From: Hyphomicrobiales bacterium
GTDB taxonomy: Bacteria > Pseudomonadota > Alphaproteobacteria > Rhizobiales > Rhizobiaceae
DNA: 64,000 bases
Assembly (NCBI GenBank): GCA_900465665.1
Contig: UBJO01000020.1
Location: forward strand, 1 to 64,000
Direction: 5' to 3'
The position numbers and the translations under genes are program-made. Of this stretch, positions 19,700 through 27,045 are shown piece by piece (position 1 is the stretch's first letter; the number at the start of each line of letters is the position of its first letter). Under the pieces are notes generated by a model. It worked only from the letters and a program-made list of their open reading frames with translations. It was not told where the DNA came from and did not search any database.

Positions 19700-20007
19700 T
19701 TATACCCCTGTACGATTTCTATGTTCTTCCTAGAGATAGAGTATCCGCCGTCTAGGCGGATTCCGCTTCCTTCCTTCTTTCGAATGCATGCCGGGACCAA
19801 GCGTGCCTTCTCGCTGGCGCAGGGCCGGCATGCTTTCATTCGAAAGAACAAAAGCTTCGGGCGTAGCCCGACAATTCGCCCACGCAGTGGGCATGGGACC
19901 CGGCCGTAGGACGGGCTTTGACACTCTGATGACAGCTGCTGCAATCAATCAACTTGGCTTTGTCAGGCGGGTGACGCATATCCGCAACGGTGCCATTGAT
20001 GCGGTGG
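19700..20007. other. Non-coding junction region with stacked inverted repeats
   Basis: No credible gene was found. Four inverted repeats lie close together. The first is ATCCGCC/GGCGGAT at 19743-19761. The second is a long one at 19777-19846, with arms CTTTCGAATGCATGCCGG and the complementary copy carrying a 4-base insert. The third is CGGGC-GTA-GCCCG at 19858-19870. The fourth is GCCCAC-GCA-GTGGGC at 19878-19892. They could be mobile-element ends, an attachment region or a structured RNA. Confidence 0.55.
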
Positions 20008-20595
20008 TCAGACCAATGCCTCGTCAATGTGGACGGCGAGCGACACGCGCTCCGAGGCAACAGTGTCCATAAAGGATATTAACTCATGGACGAGCTCGTA
20101 ATACACCCGAAGTGAATTTACTTTCCGCACGAATGGATCGCCGTCGTCAGGCTCTGTCCATTCAGTTGGAACATCGTCTGCTTCGAGATCAGCGTATCGC
20201 TTGAGCATTTCGTAGTCGCTACAGACATACGCAACGCCGTCACCTATATCCCACCCGCGCTTGTCAAGCTCAGCATCGGTAGCGTTACCGGCGATTGCAA
20301 ATCGAATGGTAGTTTCACCAATATCGTTGAAGTCTGCAGGTTCTCCAACATCCACCTTGGATGGGTGGGACCGAGCCATGGCATTGATTAACGCCGGAAG
20401 GAAGATCCGGTACTTCTGACAGAAGGAGCTCACATCGCCAGGCTTGTTTCCGATTAAGTTTCGAGACAAGTCGATGAAGTCTTTCTGAGATGCTCCAAAG
20501 TGGCCGACACCAAAGATGGCGATGTCGATCTGCTCGTTGAGCTTCCGGTCTGTAGTTAGTAAATCCTTCGGTGCATCCCTATCTCCTTTGGTCAC
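20008..20595 (-). CDS. Hypothetical protein
   Basis: A 195-residue acidic soluble protein that I do not recognise. It opens MTKGDRDAPKDLLTTDRKLN, then IDIAIFGVGHFGASQKDF. The middle contains FCQKYRIFLPALINAMARSHPSKV and the end is VYYELVHELISFMDTVASERVSLAVHIDEALV. There is no signal peptide or membrane segment. Base composition is lower in GC than the core genes to the left, consistent with transferred DNA. It faces away from the Septu-like pair, with a 224-base gap between them. Confidence 0.65.
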   Translation of the reverse strand: MTKGDRDAPKDLLTTDRKLNEQIDIAIFGVGHFGASQKDFIDLSRNLIGNKPGDVSSFCQKYRIFLPALINAMARSHPSKVDVGEPADFNDIGETTIRFAIAGNATDAELDKRGWDIGDGVAYVCSDYEMLKRYADLEADDVPTEWTEPDDGDPFVRKVNSLRVYYELVHELISFMDTVASERVSLAVHIDEALV

Positions 20596-20819
20596 CTAAG
20601 CCCAAAATCGCCGGCCTGATAGCTACAGTCAATGAAGACCGCCGAAATCGAGCTTGGACCCAACCCTGATATTTGCACCGCAGTAGGCTATACCCTTGGC
20701 GCCGATGCCAAGCAGTTCAATTTTCAGTAGTATTTGTCAGCTAGTTAGTCCACATATCCAGGATTATTGCTGACGGCTTGCTGCCAAGCCCTTCACCAGC
20801 AAGAGGGGTGGGGAACAAA

Positions 20820-22271
20820 GTGGTTGCAGCATTTCTGGTAAGGCGCGGACGTTTCACGGACGCCGATGTCTACTTTAATCTTGTTAGCCAGCAGGCCGAC
20901 TTAAAGAGCACCCACATCTCGATCCTTGCTGGTCAAAATGGCAGCGGCAAGAGTCGGATTCTGGCGTCGATCGCAAACCTCCTGGGGTTCATCCACAATG
21001 CATCCTCTTCTCGGGAGGTTCCTTCATACGATAACCGCGGCTTCTGCCGGGGCTTGGACGTGCACGATGGCGAAACGACCGTCCGGTTAGGCGTCCGTTC
21101 GCTGTACAAGGAAGGAACGCTGGAAAGGTTGCCTGAGAGAGTTCTTGCTATCTCCAACCTTGTCTCTGACCGATTTCACTTTCAGAAGACGCACGAGAAG
21201 TCCGACTTCTATCTCTATCTTGGCGCTCGGCAAAGCAGCAATCTGATGACGACGGGAGCAATGGAGCGTGGGGTAGCAGAAGCTTTGCTGAACATGAGCA
21301 TGGACCCAATCCGCCTTGGCTCATTTCGAAGGTGGCTGTCATTGGTCGTTCCAGATACTGCGGCGGAGATCTGGATTTCGTTCGCCAAGCTCTCGCCCGG
21401 TTACATTGCTGGCACGCTTCAGCTCGACGAAGCTCGATGGATCGAACGTGTCACCGAAAGGCTCAGCCGGCGGTCCTCACGGGCGGAGCCTACAGAGGAG
21501 AACGTGCTCCTGTATGCGGAGCGTGTGCGTCGGCTCTTCGAAGGTCTGTTGCAGATAGGAGTTCCGGTTGATCATCCCGTAACAAAAACGCGTCACATCG
21601 CCATAGCGCTCGATCAGCTCGCGCCGCCTGAAGCGGCGTTTCTCTTTGAGGAGTTCGGCAATCTGATGCCTTATGCCCAGCGTCTTGGCTTCAACGTCGC
21701 GCCATCGATTTCCTTTGGTTCGCCCTATGAGATCGAGTTCGGCCACCTCAGTTCTGGAGAGCAGAACATCCTCGCGACAGGGTCGAAACTGGTATCCTAC
21801 GCACGCCCGGCATCGCTGATCTTAATCGACGAGCCCGAAGTCAGCCTGAACGTCACATGGCAGCAACGCTACATCGAGCTTGTATCCGAGTCCTTGGAAC
21901 ACGCTCCTGGTAGCCACGTCTTGATCGCGACCCATTCTCCTCATCTCATTTCGAATCTCCCCACTGGGCGGGCCAGCGTTGTTACTGTCGCTGCGGGAGG
22001 CGATGGACTGGCAATCGAGGCTGTCGATGCTCGTTTCGAAGGATGGGGTTCGGAGGCGATCCTTTACCAAGTGCTCGGAATTCCTTCGGCGTCGAGTAAC
22101 CTATTCTACAAGGATCTGGCAGACGCGCTCCAGCATGTGCAAATCAGCGGCGACGACGTCGAACTCCTCGATAATTTCTTGGGCAAAGCGGCAAAACTCG
22201 ATCTTTCCGGAGATGAGCCCATGAGGGTCCTCGTCGAGGAAATCAGGAGCTATCGACAGCGACTCCAATGA
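20820..22271 (+). CDS. ABC/SMC-like ATPase, Septu PtuA-like
   Basis: A 483-residue AAA_15/AAA_21-type ATPase. Walker A is GQNGSGKS at residues 38-45. The ABC-type signature region is FGHLSSGEQNILATGSKLV, Walker B is LILIDEPEVSLN (D337, E338) and the switch His is in ATHSPH (His372). The gene overlaps the downstream HNH gene by four bases (ATGA), so the two are coupled. An ATPase of this type followed by an HNH nuclease is the arrangement of the Septu (PtuA/PtuB) antiphage system. I chose the GTG at 20820, with GGGG six bases upstream, over a TTG at 20778. The assignment rests on architecture; retron-associated PtuAB pairs are alternatives, but no reverse transcriptase is adjacent here. Confidence 0.8.
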   Translation: MVAAFLVRRGRFTDADVYFNLVSQQADLKSTHISILAGQNGSGKSRILASIANLLGFIHNASSSREVPSYDNRGFCRGLDVHDGETTVRLGVRSLYKEGTLERLPERVLAISNLVSDRFHFQKTHEKSDFYLYLGARQSSNLMTTGAMERGVAEALLNMSMDPIRLGSFRRWLSLVVPDTAAEIWISFAKLSPGYIAGTLQLDEARWIERVTERLSRRSSRAEPTEENVLLYAERVRRLFEGLLQIGVPVDHPVTKTRHIAIALDQLAPPEAAFLFEEFGNLMPYAQRLGFNVAPSISFGSPYEIEFGHLSSGEQNILATGSKLVSYARPASLILIDEPEVSLNVTWQQRYIELVSESLEHAPGSHVLIATHSPHLISNLPTGRASVVTVAAGGDGLAIEAVDARFEGWGSEAILYQVLGIPSASSNLFYKDLADALQHVQISGDDVELLDNFLGKAAKLDLSGDEPMRVLVEEIRSYRQRLQ

Positions 22272-22906
22272 TCAGATTTAAGATCCCAAATCACGACTGG
22301 GCGCTTGTCGCCCGTTTGTCGCGCCGACCAGACGCGCTCAAATCCAGGCTCTGGGAAAGGACTACCGGTCCGATAAGGCGCTTCAAGGACGATCTTACTG
22401 CCCTTCTGAAAGTTGAGCAGGAACGCCGTTGCGCCTATTGCATGACCTATCTCCACGAAGATCATCCAGCACGAGATCACATTGCGCCGAAGAACATCTA
22501 TCCGGCGTGGACGTTCAGACCCGACAACCTTGTGCTCGCATGCTACGCCTGCAACACTGATCGAAAGGGTGGGTACGACCCGATCGATGTCAGGCATCGC
22601 AGGTACAGGCGATGTGGGTTCAAGATCGTCCATCCATACTTCGACCGCCCGGATAGCCATCTTGCCTACCGAGGCGGCGGTGCGAAGCGTGGAATCCTTA
22701 TATCTGGAATCACGGCGAAGGGCGCAGAGACGATGAGAGTCTTCGATCTGATGTCACCGGAAAGAGCGAAAGAACGTGCCGCCGACGCGATATTTGCTGA
22801 CGCCCCCAATCGGCTGCAGCAACGCTTTTTAGATCGCTACGTTTCAGTGGTGCAGACACGCGCACCTCTCAAACCCGCCGCTAGGATCGCACCAACAGTT
22901 TTTTAG
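22268..22906 (+). CDS. HNH endonuclease, Septu PtuB-like
   Basis: A 212-residue nuclease. The zinc-finger HNH core is CAYC (Cys55, Cys58), then the catalytic pair in ARDHIAPK (His71), Asn87 in FRPDNLVLACYACN, and Cys92/Cys95 followed by NTDRKGGYDP. All HNH metal and zinc residues appear present, so the enzyme should be active on DNA or structured RNA. It starts within the stop codon of the ATPase gene. In Septu the ATPase controls the nuclease after infection; that role is inferred here. Confidence 0.85.
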   Translation: MIRFKIPNHDWALVARLSRRPDALKSRLWERTTGPIRRFKDDLTALLKVEQERRCAYCMTYLHEDHPARDHIAPKNIYPAWTFRPDNLVLACYACNTDRKGGYDPIDVRHRRYRRCGFKIVHPYFDRPDSHLAYRGGGAKRGILISGITAKGAETMRVFDLMSPERAKERAADAIFADAPNRLQQRFLDRYVSVVQTRAPLKPAARIAPTVF

Positions 22907-22995
22907 CTACGTGTATTCGACCGCCAATGGCACTGCCGACCGACGTCCATAGTCCGATGACTCTGGCAAACCGTCAACACGTCTCAACCTAATGA

Positions 22996-23265
22996 CTACT
23001 CGGTAGGGGACTGTTTGTCGCCGTAGTCAAAGTCCAGAAACGTTGCCCGGAGTCCCCAGCCTGCTTCCGCGTCGCGACCGATGAAGGTGACGCCCTTCGC
23101 AGTGTAATAGCGGATCAATTTCTCGACGCTTGCTATGCCTGCCGCCCCAGTAGTTTCCGCCATATGTATAGTTTTTCGGCTTATTCCGGAAGCCTTCGAC
23201 ACCTCGGTCTGCGATTGACCAAGGAGCAGCCGTGCGGCGGCGAGGATTCGAGGCGGCGGTCTCAT
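22996..23265 (-). CDS. XRE-family transcriptional regulator
   Basis: An 89-residue Cro/CI-type DNA-binding protein. The helix-turn-helix is AARLLLGQSQTEVSKASGISRKTIHMAE, followed by a short tail with VEKLIRYYTAKGVTFIGRD that is typical of small rhizobial XRE regulators. It is divergent from the AAA-protease module, and a palindrome between them (23318-23328) is a likely operator. I infer that it represses itself and the module. Confidence 0.85.
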   Translation of the reverse strand: MRPPPRILAAARLLLGQSQTEVSKASGISRKTIHMAETTGAAGIASVEKLIRYYTAKGVTFIGRDAEAGWGLRATFLDFDYGDKQSPTE

Positions 23266-23307
23266 AAGGATTCAGTGTCATCAAAATTCGCGCCACGCAA
23301 ATAATAG

Positions 23308-23336
23308 TTGACAATTACTCACTGTGAGCAAATAAG
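23308..23336 (+). promoter_or_regulatory. Probable promoter and operator of the AAA-protease module
   Basis: A perfect -35 TTGACA at 23308-23313 is followed 17 bases later by a weak -10 AATAAG. Between them lies the palindrome CTCAC-T-GTGAG (23318-23328), a natural binding site for the divergent XRE protein. Further GTGAG half-sites occur at 23345 and 23366, overlapping the start of the first gene. Confidence 0.6.
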
Positions 23337-23344
23337 GTTTCATC

Positions 23345-23710
23345 GTGAGTAAAAAAGGATGCATGGTGAGTTTCACCAAGCTCCTTGGAACTCGAATCAA
23401 TGAGGTGCGCTTGACTTACGAATGGCTGGACGACGCGACAGTTCGACGCTTGCTAGAGGATCTCCAACGAGCGGAAGCTGGAGATTTTGAAAACTTACCG
23501 ATCGCCAACGCTCCTGTGCTCGCAAACTACAAACCAGTCCTCGGAAACGTGTTCGCGTTAAGCGGGACTGTCACTGGTCATCCCCGCTTGAAGGACGGCA
23601 AGGAAATCGTGACCAGCCAACTCTTCTATCTCAATCCTGAAGTCGGAGTCGCCCGGACCATGAACCGCTGGTATCGGCTTGCGCCTGGTGCCAGCTGGAT
23701 GGGACACTGA
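23345..23710 (+). CDS. Small hypothetical protein, partner of the AAA-protease
   Basis: A 121-residue soluble protein, not securely recognised. It contains RINEVRLTYEWLDDATVRRLLEDLQRAEAGDFENLPIAN, then LFALSG-like strands and a C-terminal SQLFYLNPEVGVARTMNRWYRL. It ends two bases before the start of the AAA-protease gene, so it is almost certainly its operon partner, perhaps an adaptor or substrate. The start could be the GTG at 23345 (MSKKGCM) or the ATG at 23363; no clear ribosome site decides between them. Confidence 0.7.
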   Translation: MSKKGCMVSFTKLLGTRINEVRLTYEWLDDATVRRLLEDLQRAEAGDFENLPIANAPVLANYKPVLGNVFALSGTVTGHPRLKDGKEIVTSQLFYLNPEVGVARTMNRWYRLAPGASWMGH

Positions 23711-23712
23711 AG

Positions 23713-25578
23713 ATGGAGTTCACCAATCGAACCAAACTCGTGACCAAGCATGCAAATGATCCTGGCAAGCTGCTGGCCGGTTTTGGCATGGTTCGATCAC
23801 TGCGAGGTGCGGGTCTGCTCCGGTATGGCGCCAGCGGCTTCATCATTTTCGTGATCCCCGAAGGTTTTCGTACCGAAGAGTTCGAGGAAGCTGCGTTCAC
23901 TCTGTTGGATGGCAGGAAAGAAAGCTGGGGTCGTGTCGAGCAGAACATTAGAGTCCGGCTTGCAAAACCACCCTTTAAGAAGGGCGGCGACAAGATCCCG
24001 ATATCGATTTTTGATGTCGGGGGTCTCGACATCCTGATCGCTCGTAATGTCGACGAAGTGCCAGCGGACGTGCGCTACGCCGCCACAGCCATTTTGGCTG
24101 TCGAGCCGCCGACGCCCGCCCATATCGCTGCAGTTCGGCGACTGTGCAAAAGACCACCTCTGTCTTTCGAGGCAGCCGGTGCTGTCGCCAGGATGCCCCA
24201 GAACCTCCTATTGGCAGCCGTCCTCAAGCCAAATCTGAACGAAGACGAACTGGCTGATGTCGAAGACGTCGATCGCGTCAGAGCCACTGGGCCTAGTCTC
24301 TTCGATCTCCCCGGCTATGATGAGATCAAGCCGTGGGCTTTGGATGTCGCGAAGGACGTCGAACGCTGGCGCCAACGGAAATTGGCATGGAGATTAATCG
24401 GCAAGGGAGCGATCGTCTCCGGAGTTCCTGGCACCGGAAAGACACATTTCGCGTCGGCTCTTGCCAATGCTCTGGGGTTGAGGTTGGTCACCGCAACCGT
24501 CGGGGCATGGCAGGCGCAAGGTGCGCTGGACGACATGCTGAGGGCAATGCGGACAACTTTCGCCGACGCGGCTGACGGCAAAGGTGCGCTATTGTTTATC
24601 GACGAAGTTGACTCGATCGGTACCAGGAGTGCTCGGCCCACGGGGTATCACGGTGACCAGTATTGGCAAACCGTCGTCAACGAGGCGCTCTATCTCCTTA
24701 CCACTCTGGGCGATGGGGTGATCGTCGTGGGAGCTACCAACTTCCCAGAGTGGATCGATCCAGCCCTTCGCCGGGCCGGACGTCTGGAAAAGCACTTCAA
24801 TCTACCGCTTCCGGATTCAAACACCCGGGCGGAGATCCTTGCTCACCATTGCGGTGGCGTCCTGCCATTTGAATCCTTGCGAGAGCTTGCCGATGAACTC
24901 GAAGAGAAGTCGGGAGCAGACCTGGAGTTGATGGTTCGCGACGCTCTCAGGGCCGCAAGGAATGAAGATCGAGAGCTCTGCCTGAAGGATCTCAAACGTC
25001 AGCTTCCGGAGAAAAAGTTCTATAAGGCGGAGCAGTTGCTGCGGATCGCGGTTCATGAAGCTGGCCATGCGCTGGTTGCACTCGCCTTCGGTCATGCGGT
25101 GGGCGCGACGATCGAGGTCAAGGAGAGCTTCTATCCGAGGGATGAAGGCTTCGTCGGTGGGAAGGTCATCTACGATCTGGAAGAGGATTACTTCCCCACT
25201 GAAACGGGCTTGCGAAATCGGATTGCAGTGAGCCTGGCAGGTCTGGCGGCGGAAAAAGCTGTTTTTGGAAATCGATCCATTGGAGGAGGCGGTGCACGCG
25301 GCACCGATGTGGAGTTGGCAACAGCTGTCGCCAGGAGAATGGTCGGAAGCTATGGACTTGGCCGGGTGCCGGTATTCATAGGTACGGTCCCGGAGCTCAA
25401 GGACAAGCCACTTCCGGAGCCTTTCGAGGCAGAGGTTTCGCAAATCATCGACGAGGAGTGGAACCGAGCGCTGGCCATGCTCACGGAGCAGCGCGATCGA
25501 GTTCTCGATCTTGCCAAGCACGTAGTCGTTCATCACTCGTTGAAGATCGAGCGCAACGGATCAGCAAGAGCTGCTTGA
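23713..25578 (+). CDS. Soluble FtsH-like AAA ATPase with M41 zinc protease domain
   Basis: A 621-residue AAA+ protease. The N-terminal ~195 residues are unique and have no transmembrane helices, unlike housekeeping FtsH. The AAA domain has Walker A GVPGTGKT (237-244), Walker B LFIDEVDS (Asp297, Glu298), GATNFPEWIDPALRRAGR with the arginine fingers, and a lid. The M41 protease has HEAGH at 448-452 and RGTDVELATAVARRMVGSYGLG with the third zinc ligand. It would unfold and degrade cytosolic proteins. Its place in a defence island, with a small partner and an XRE regulator, suggests proteolysis-based defence or toxin control. That is inference. Confidence 0.85.
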   Translation: MEFTNRTKLVTKHANDPGKLLAGFGMVRSLRGAGLLRYGASGFIIFVIPEGFRTEEFEEAAFTLLDGRKESWGRVEQNIRVRLAKPPFKKGGDKIPISIFDVGGLDILIARNVDEVPADVRYAATAILAVEPPTPAHIAAVRRLCKRPPLSFEAAGAVARMPQNLLLAAVLKPNLNEDELADVEDVDRVRATGPSLFDLPGYDEIKPWALDVAKDVERWRQRKLAWRLIGKGAIVSGVPGTGKTHFASALANALGLRLVTATVGAWQAQGALDDMLRAMRTTFADAADGKGALLFIDEVDSIGTRSARPTGYHGDQYWQTVVNEALYLLTTLGDGVIVVGATNFPEWIDPALRRAGRLEKHFNLPLPDSNTRAEILAHHCGGVLPFESLRELADELEEKSGADLELMVRDALRAARNEDRELCLKDLKRQLPEKKFYKAEQLLRIAVHEAGHALVALAFGHAVGATIEVKESFYPRDEGFVGGKVIYDLEEDYFPTETGLRNRIAVSLAGLAAEKAVFGNRSIGGGGARGTDVELATAVARRMVGSYGLGRVPVFIGTVPELKDKPLPEPFEAEVSQIIDEEWNRALAMLTEQRDRVLDLAKHVVVHHSLKIERNGSARAA

Positions 25579-25694
25579 CGAGGAACAGCGCGGGTAGAAG
25601 GCTTCATTCAGCGAACTTGGGCCCCAGTTGCTCACAGTTTTTTAAGCTGCATCCTGATAGCTGCTTCACACTAGCGACAACGGCGGATTCCAGA

Positions 25695-26612
25695 GTGCCA
25701 AATCATCAAGATGAGAATGCGATAGCTAGGCTGCTTTCAGGGCACATTTCTGAATTCCGACGTAGCTTCATACGTGACTCCAGGGCCCTATTCGGAGGGG
25801 CGAACAAGAAGTTGGTCCATGCGGGAGAGTTTGGAGCATATCGCGAAGCCATAGCCCGAGATTTTGTCAGGGCATTTGTTCCGCAAAGCATGGCGGTGGA
25901 TACAGGTTTCGTCGTCACCTCAGATAAGAAAATTAGTACTCAGTGTGACCTGGTCATCTACGATACAGGGGTGGCTCCAACACTAGAAAATGCCTTCCGG
26001 AAGCGATTCTATCCGGTGGAAGTTGTCTGCGCGGTGGGGGAAGTGAAATCTGTCCTTGACCGGCGGGAACTTAGGGAAAGCCTTGAGAAGCTTGTCCAAG
26101 TGAAAAAGCTGAAGCAATCAATGCAATCACCGGAATTTCTGCGCGCAAGTAGGGATAAGGCGCCGGTCTTTCGTCCAGACGATGATGAACTGGACCAGAT
26201 GATGACCTTTATTGTTTGCGAGCGATTTGATTTCCCGCTGGAAAAACTGCCCGCGGTGTTGCGCGGTTATTCGCTTGGGGACGGGCGTACCCCCGCCTTG
26301 CGACACAATTTCATACTCAGCCTGGAGGACGGGCTACTGAGTTACGTTCAGCCAAAGTACGACAATATATTGTGCCAATTTCCGATAAGGTCGACTGAGG
26401 TGGAGGACTCGGAGACTGGGGACGTAATTAGGATCGAGGGCAGGAAGACGAAAAATCGCTTCATACAATGCGCGAGTTCTGACGAGCACCTGCGTATTTT
26501 CGTCTCAATGCTTCACAGCGCGTTATGCAAACTCTCGGTGTTTATTCCTGACATGGCGAGATATTTATCGATCGAACAAGACCTTGTGTTGCATGACTTT
26601 GAGACTCAGTGA
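25695..26612 (+). CDS. DUF6602 protein, PD-(D/E)XK nuclease-like
   Basis: A 305-residue protein with the DUF6602 pattern: KKLVHAGEFGAYREAIARDFVRAFVPQSMAVDTGFV, then TQCDLVIYD, then FYPVEVVCAVGEVKSVLDRRELRESL. Asp85, Glu116 and Lys118 form a D...ExK arrangement, the core of PD-(D/E)XK nucleases. I chose the GTG at 25695, since the longer frame from 25458 runs through the protease gene. It follows that gene by 116 bases and could be a separate unit. The role is unknown; a restriction-like effector is plausible. Confidence 0.72.
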   Translation: MPNHQDENAIARLLSGHISEFRRSFIRDSRALFGGANKKLVHAGEFGAYREAIARDFVRAFVPQSMAVDTGFVVTSDKKISTQCDLVIYDTGVAPTLENAFRKRFYPVEVVCAVGEVKSVLDRRELRESLEKLVQVKKLKQSMQSPEFLRASRDKAPVFRPDDDELDQMMTFIVCERFDFPLEKLPAVLRGYSLGDGRTPALRHNFILSLEDGLLSYVQPKYDNILCQFPIRSTEVEDSETGDVIRIEGRKTKNRFIQCASSDEHLRIFVSMLHSALCKLSVFIPDMARYLSIEQDLVLHDFETQ

Positions 26613-27045
26613 ATCCGAGGCCCGCTGAGTGACCAAAGTCGCCGCCGGACCTCTTAGTCGGTCCTTGCCGGTCGGATCGCAACAGGCATTCGCGGCAATA
26701 CACAGAAGTCAGGTGATGGTGAGCTCAAGAGGATAATTGGTCAAATAATCGAAGCCACTTTCGGTCACCACGATCGAGTCACCAACGCGCCCGCCAAACT
26801 TTCCCTCGATCGTAACGCCCCGTCGACCGCAGACGTCATGCCTGTCTCGGGCAAGCGTTTTTTTCGCCGCGTTTCAGCTTGGGCGGCTCGAGAAAGGGTT
26901 GCCCAAACGATCGGCCAGTCCTGCATCCAGCCGAGAAACCAACTCCAGTTTTTCCCCAACAAAACACAGGCGCGCCGATCTACTAGAGGTTGCTACTGGG
27001 CGGCGTCTCGTTAAGATTGCCGTTCAGTAATTTGGGGAGGCTCGC
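26613..27045. other. Gap with a decayed gene remnant
   Basis: Apart from the peptidase tail at 26709-26826, described separately, I see no gene here. A GGGGAGG ribosome site for the next gene lies at 27034-27040. No terminator hairpin was recognised after the DUF6602 gene. Confidence 0.5.
26709..26826 (-). pseudogene. C-terminal remnant of an M24-family peptidase (Xaa-Pro aminopeptidase-like)
   Basis: The minus strand reads RRGVTIEGKFGGRVGDSIV, then VTESGFDYLTNYPLELTIT and a stop at 26709. This is the usual last segment of creatinase/Xaa-Pro peptidases (the G-x-RxxDxxxVTExGxExLTxxPxEL pattern). No upstream part of such a gene follows. The fragment is about 38 codons, isolated and without a start, so it is dead DNA left by a rearrangement. 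Confidence 0.6.

Noticed and set aside
20628..20725. Minus-strand stretch reading KIELLGIGAKGIAYCGANIR
   Set aside because: It looks faintly protein-like but is short, has no start and matches no family I can name; not strong enough to call a gene remnant.
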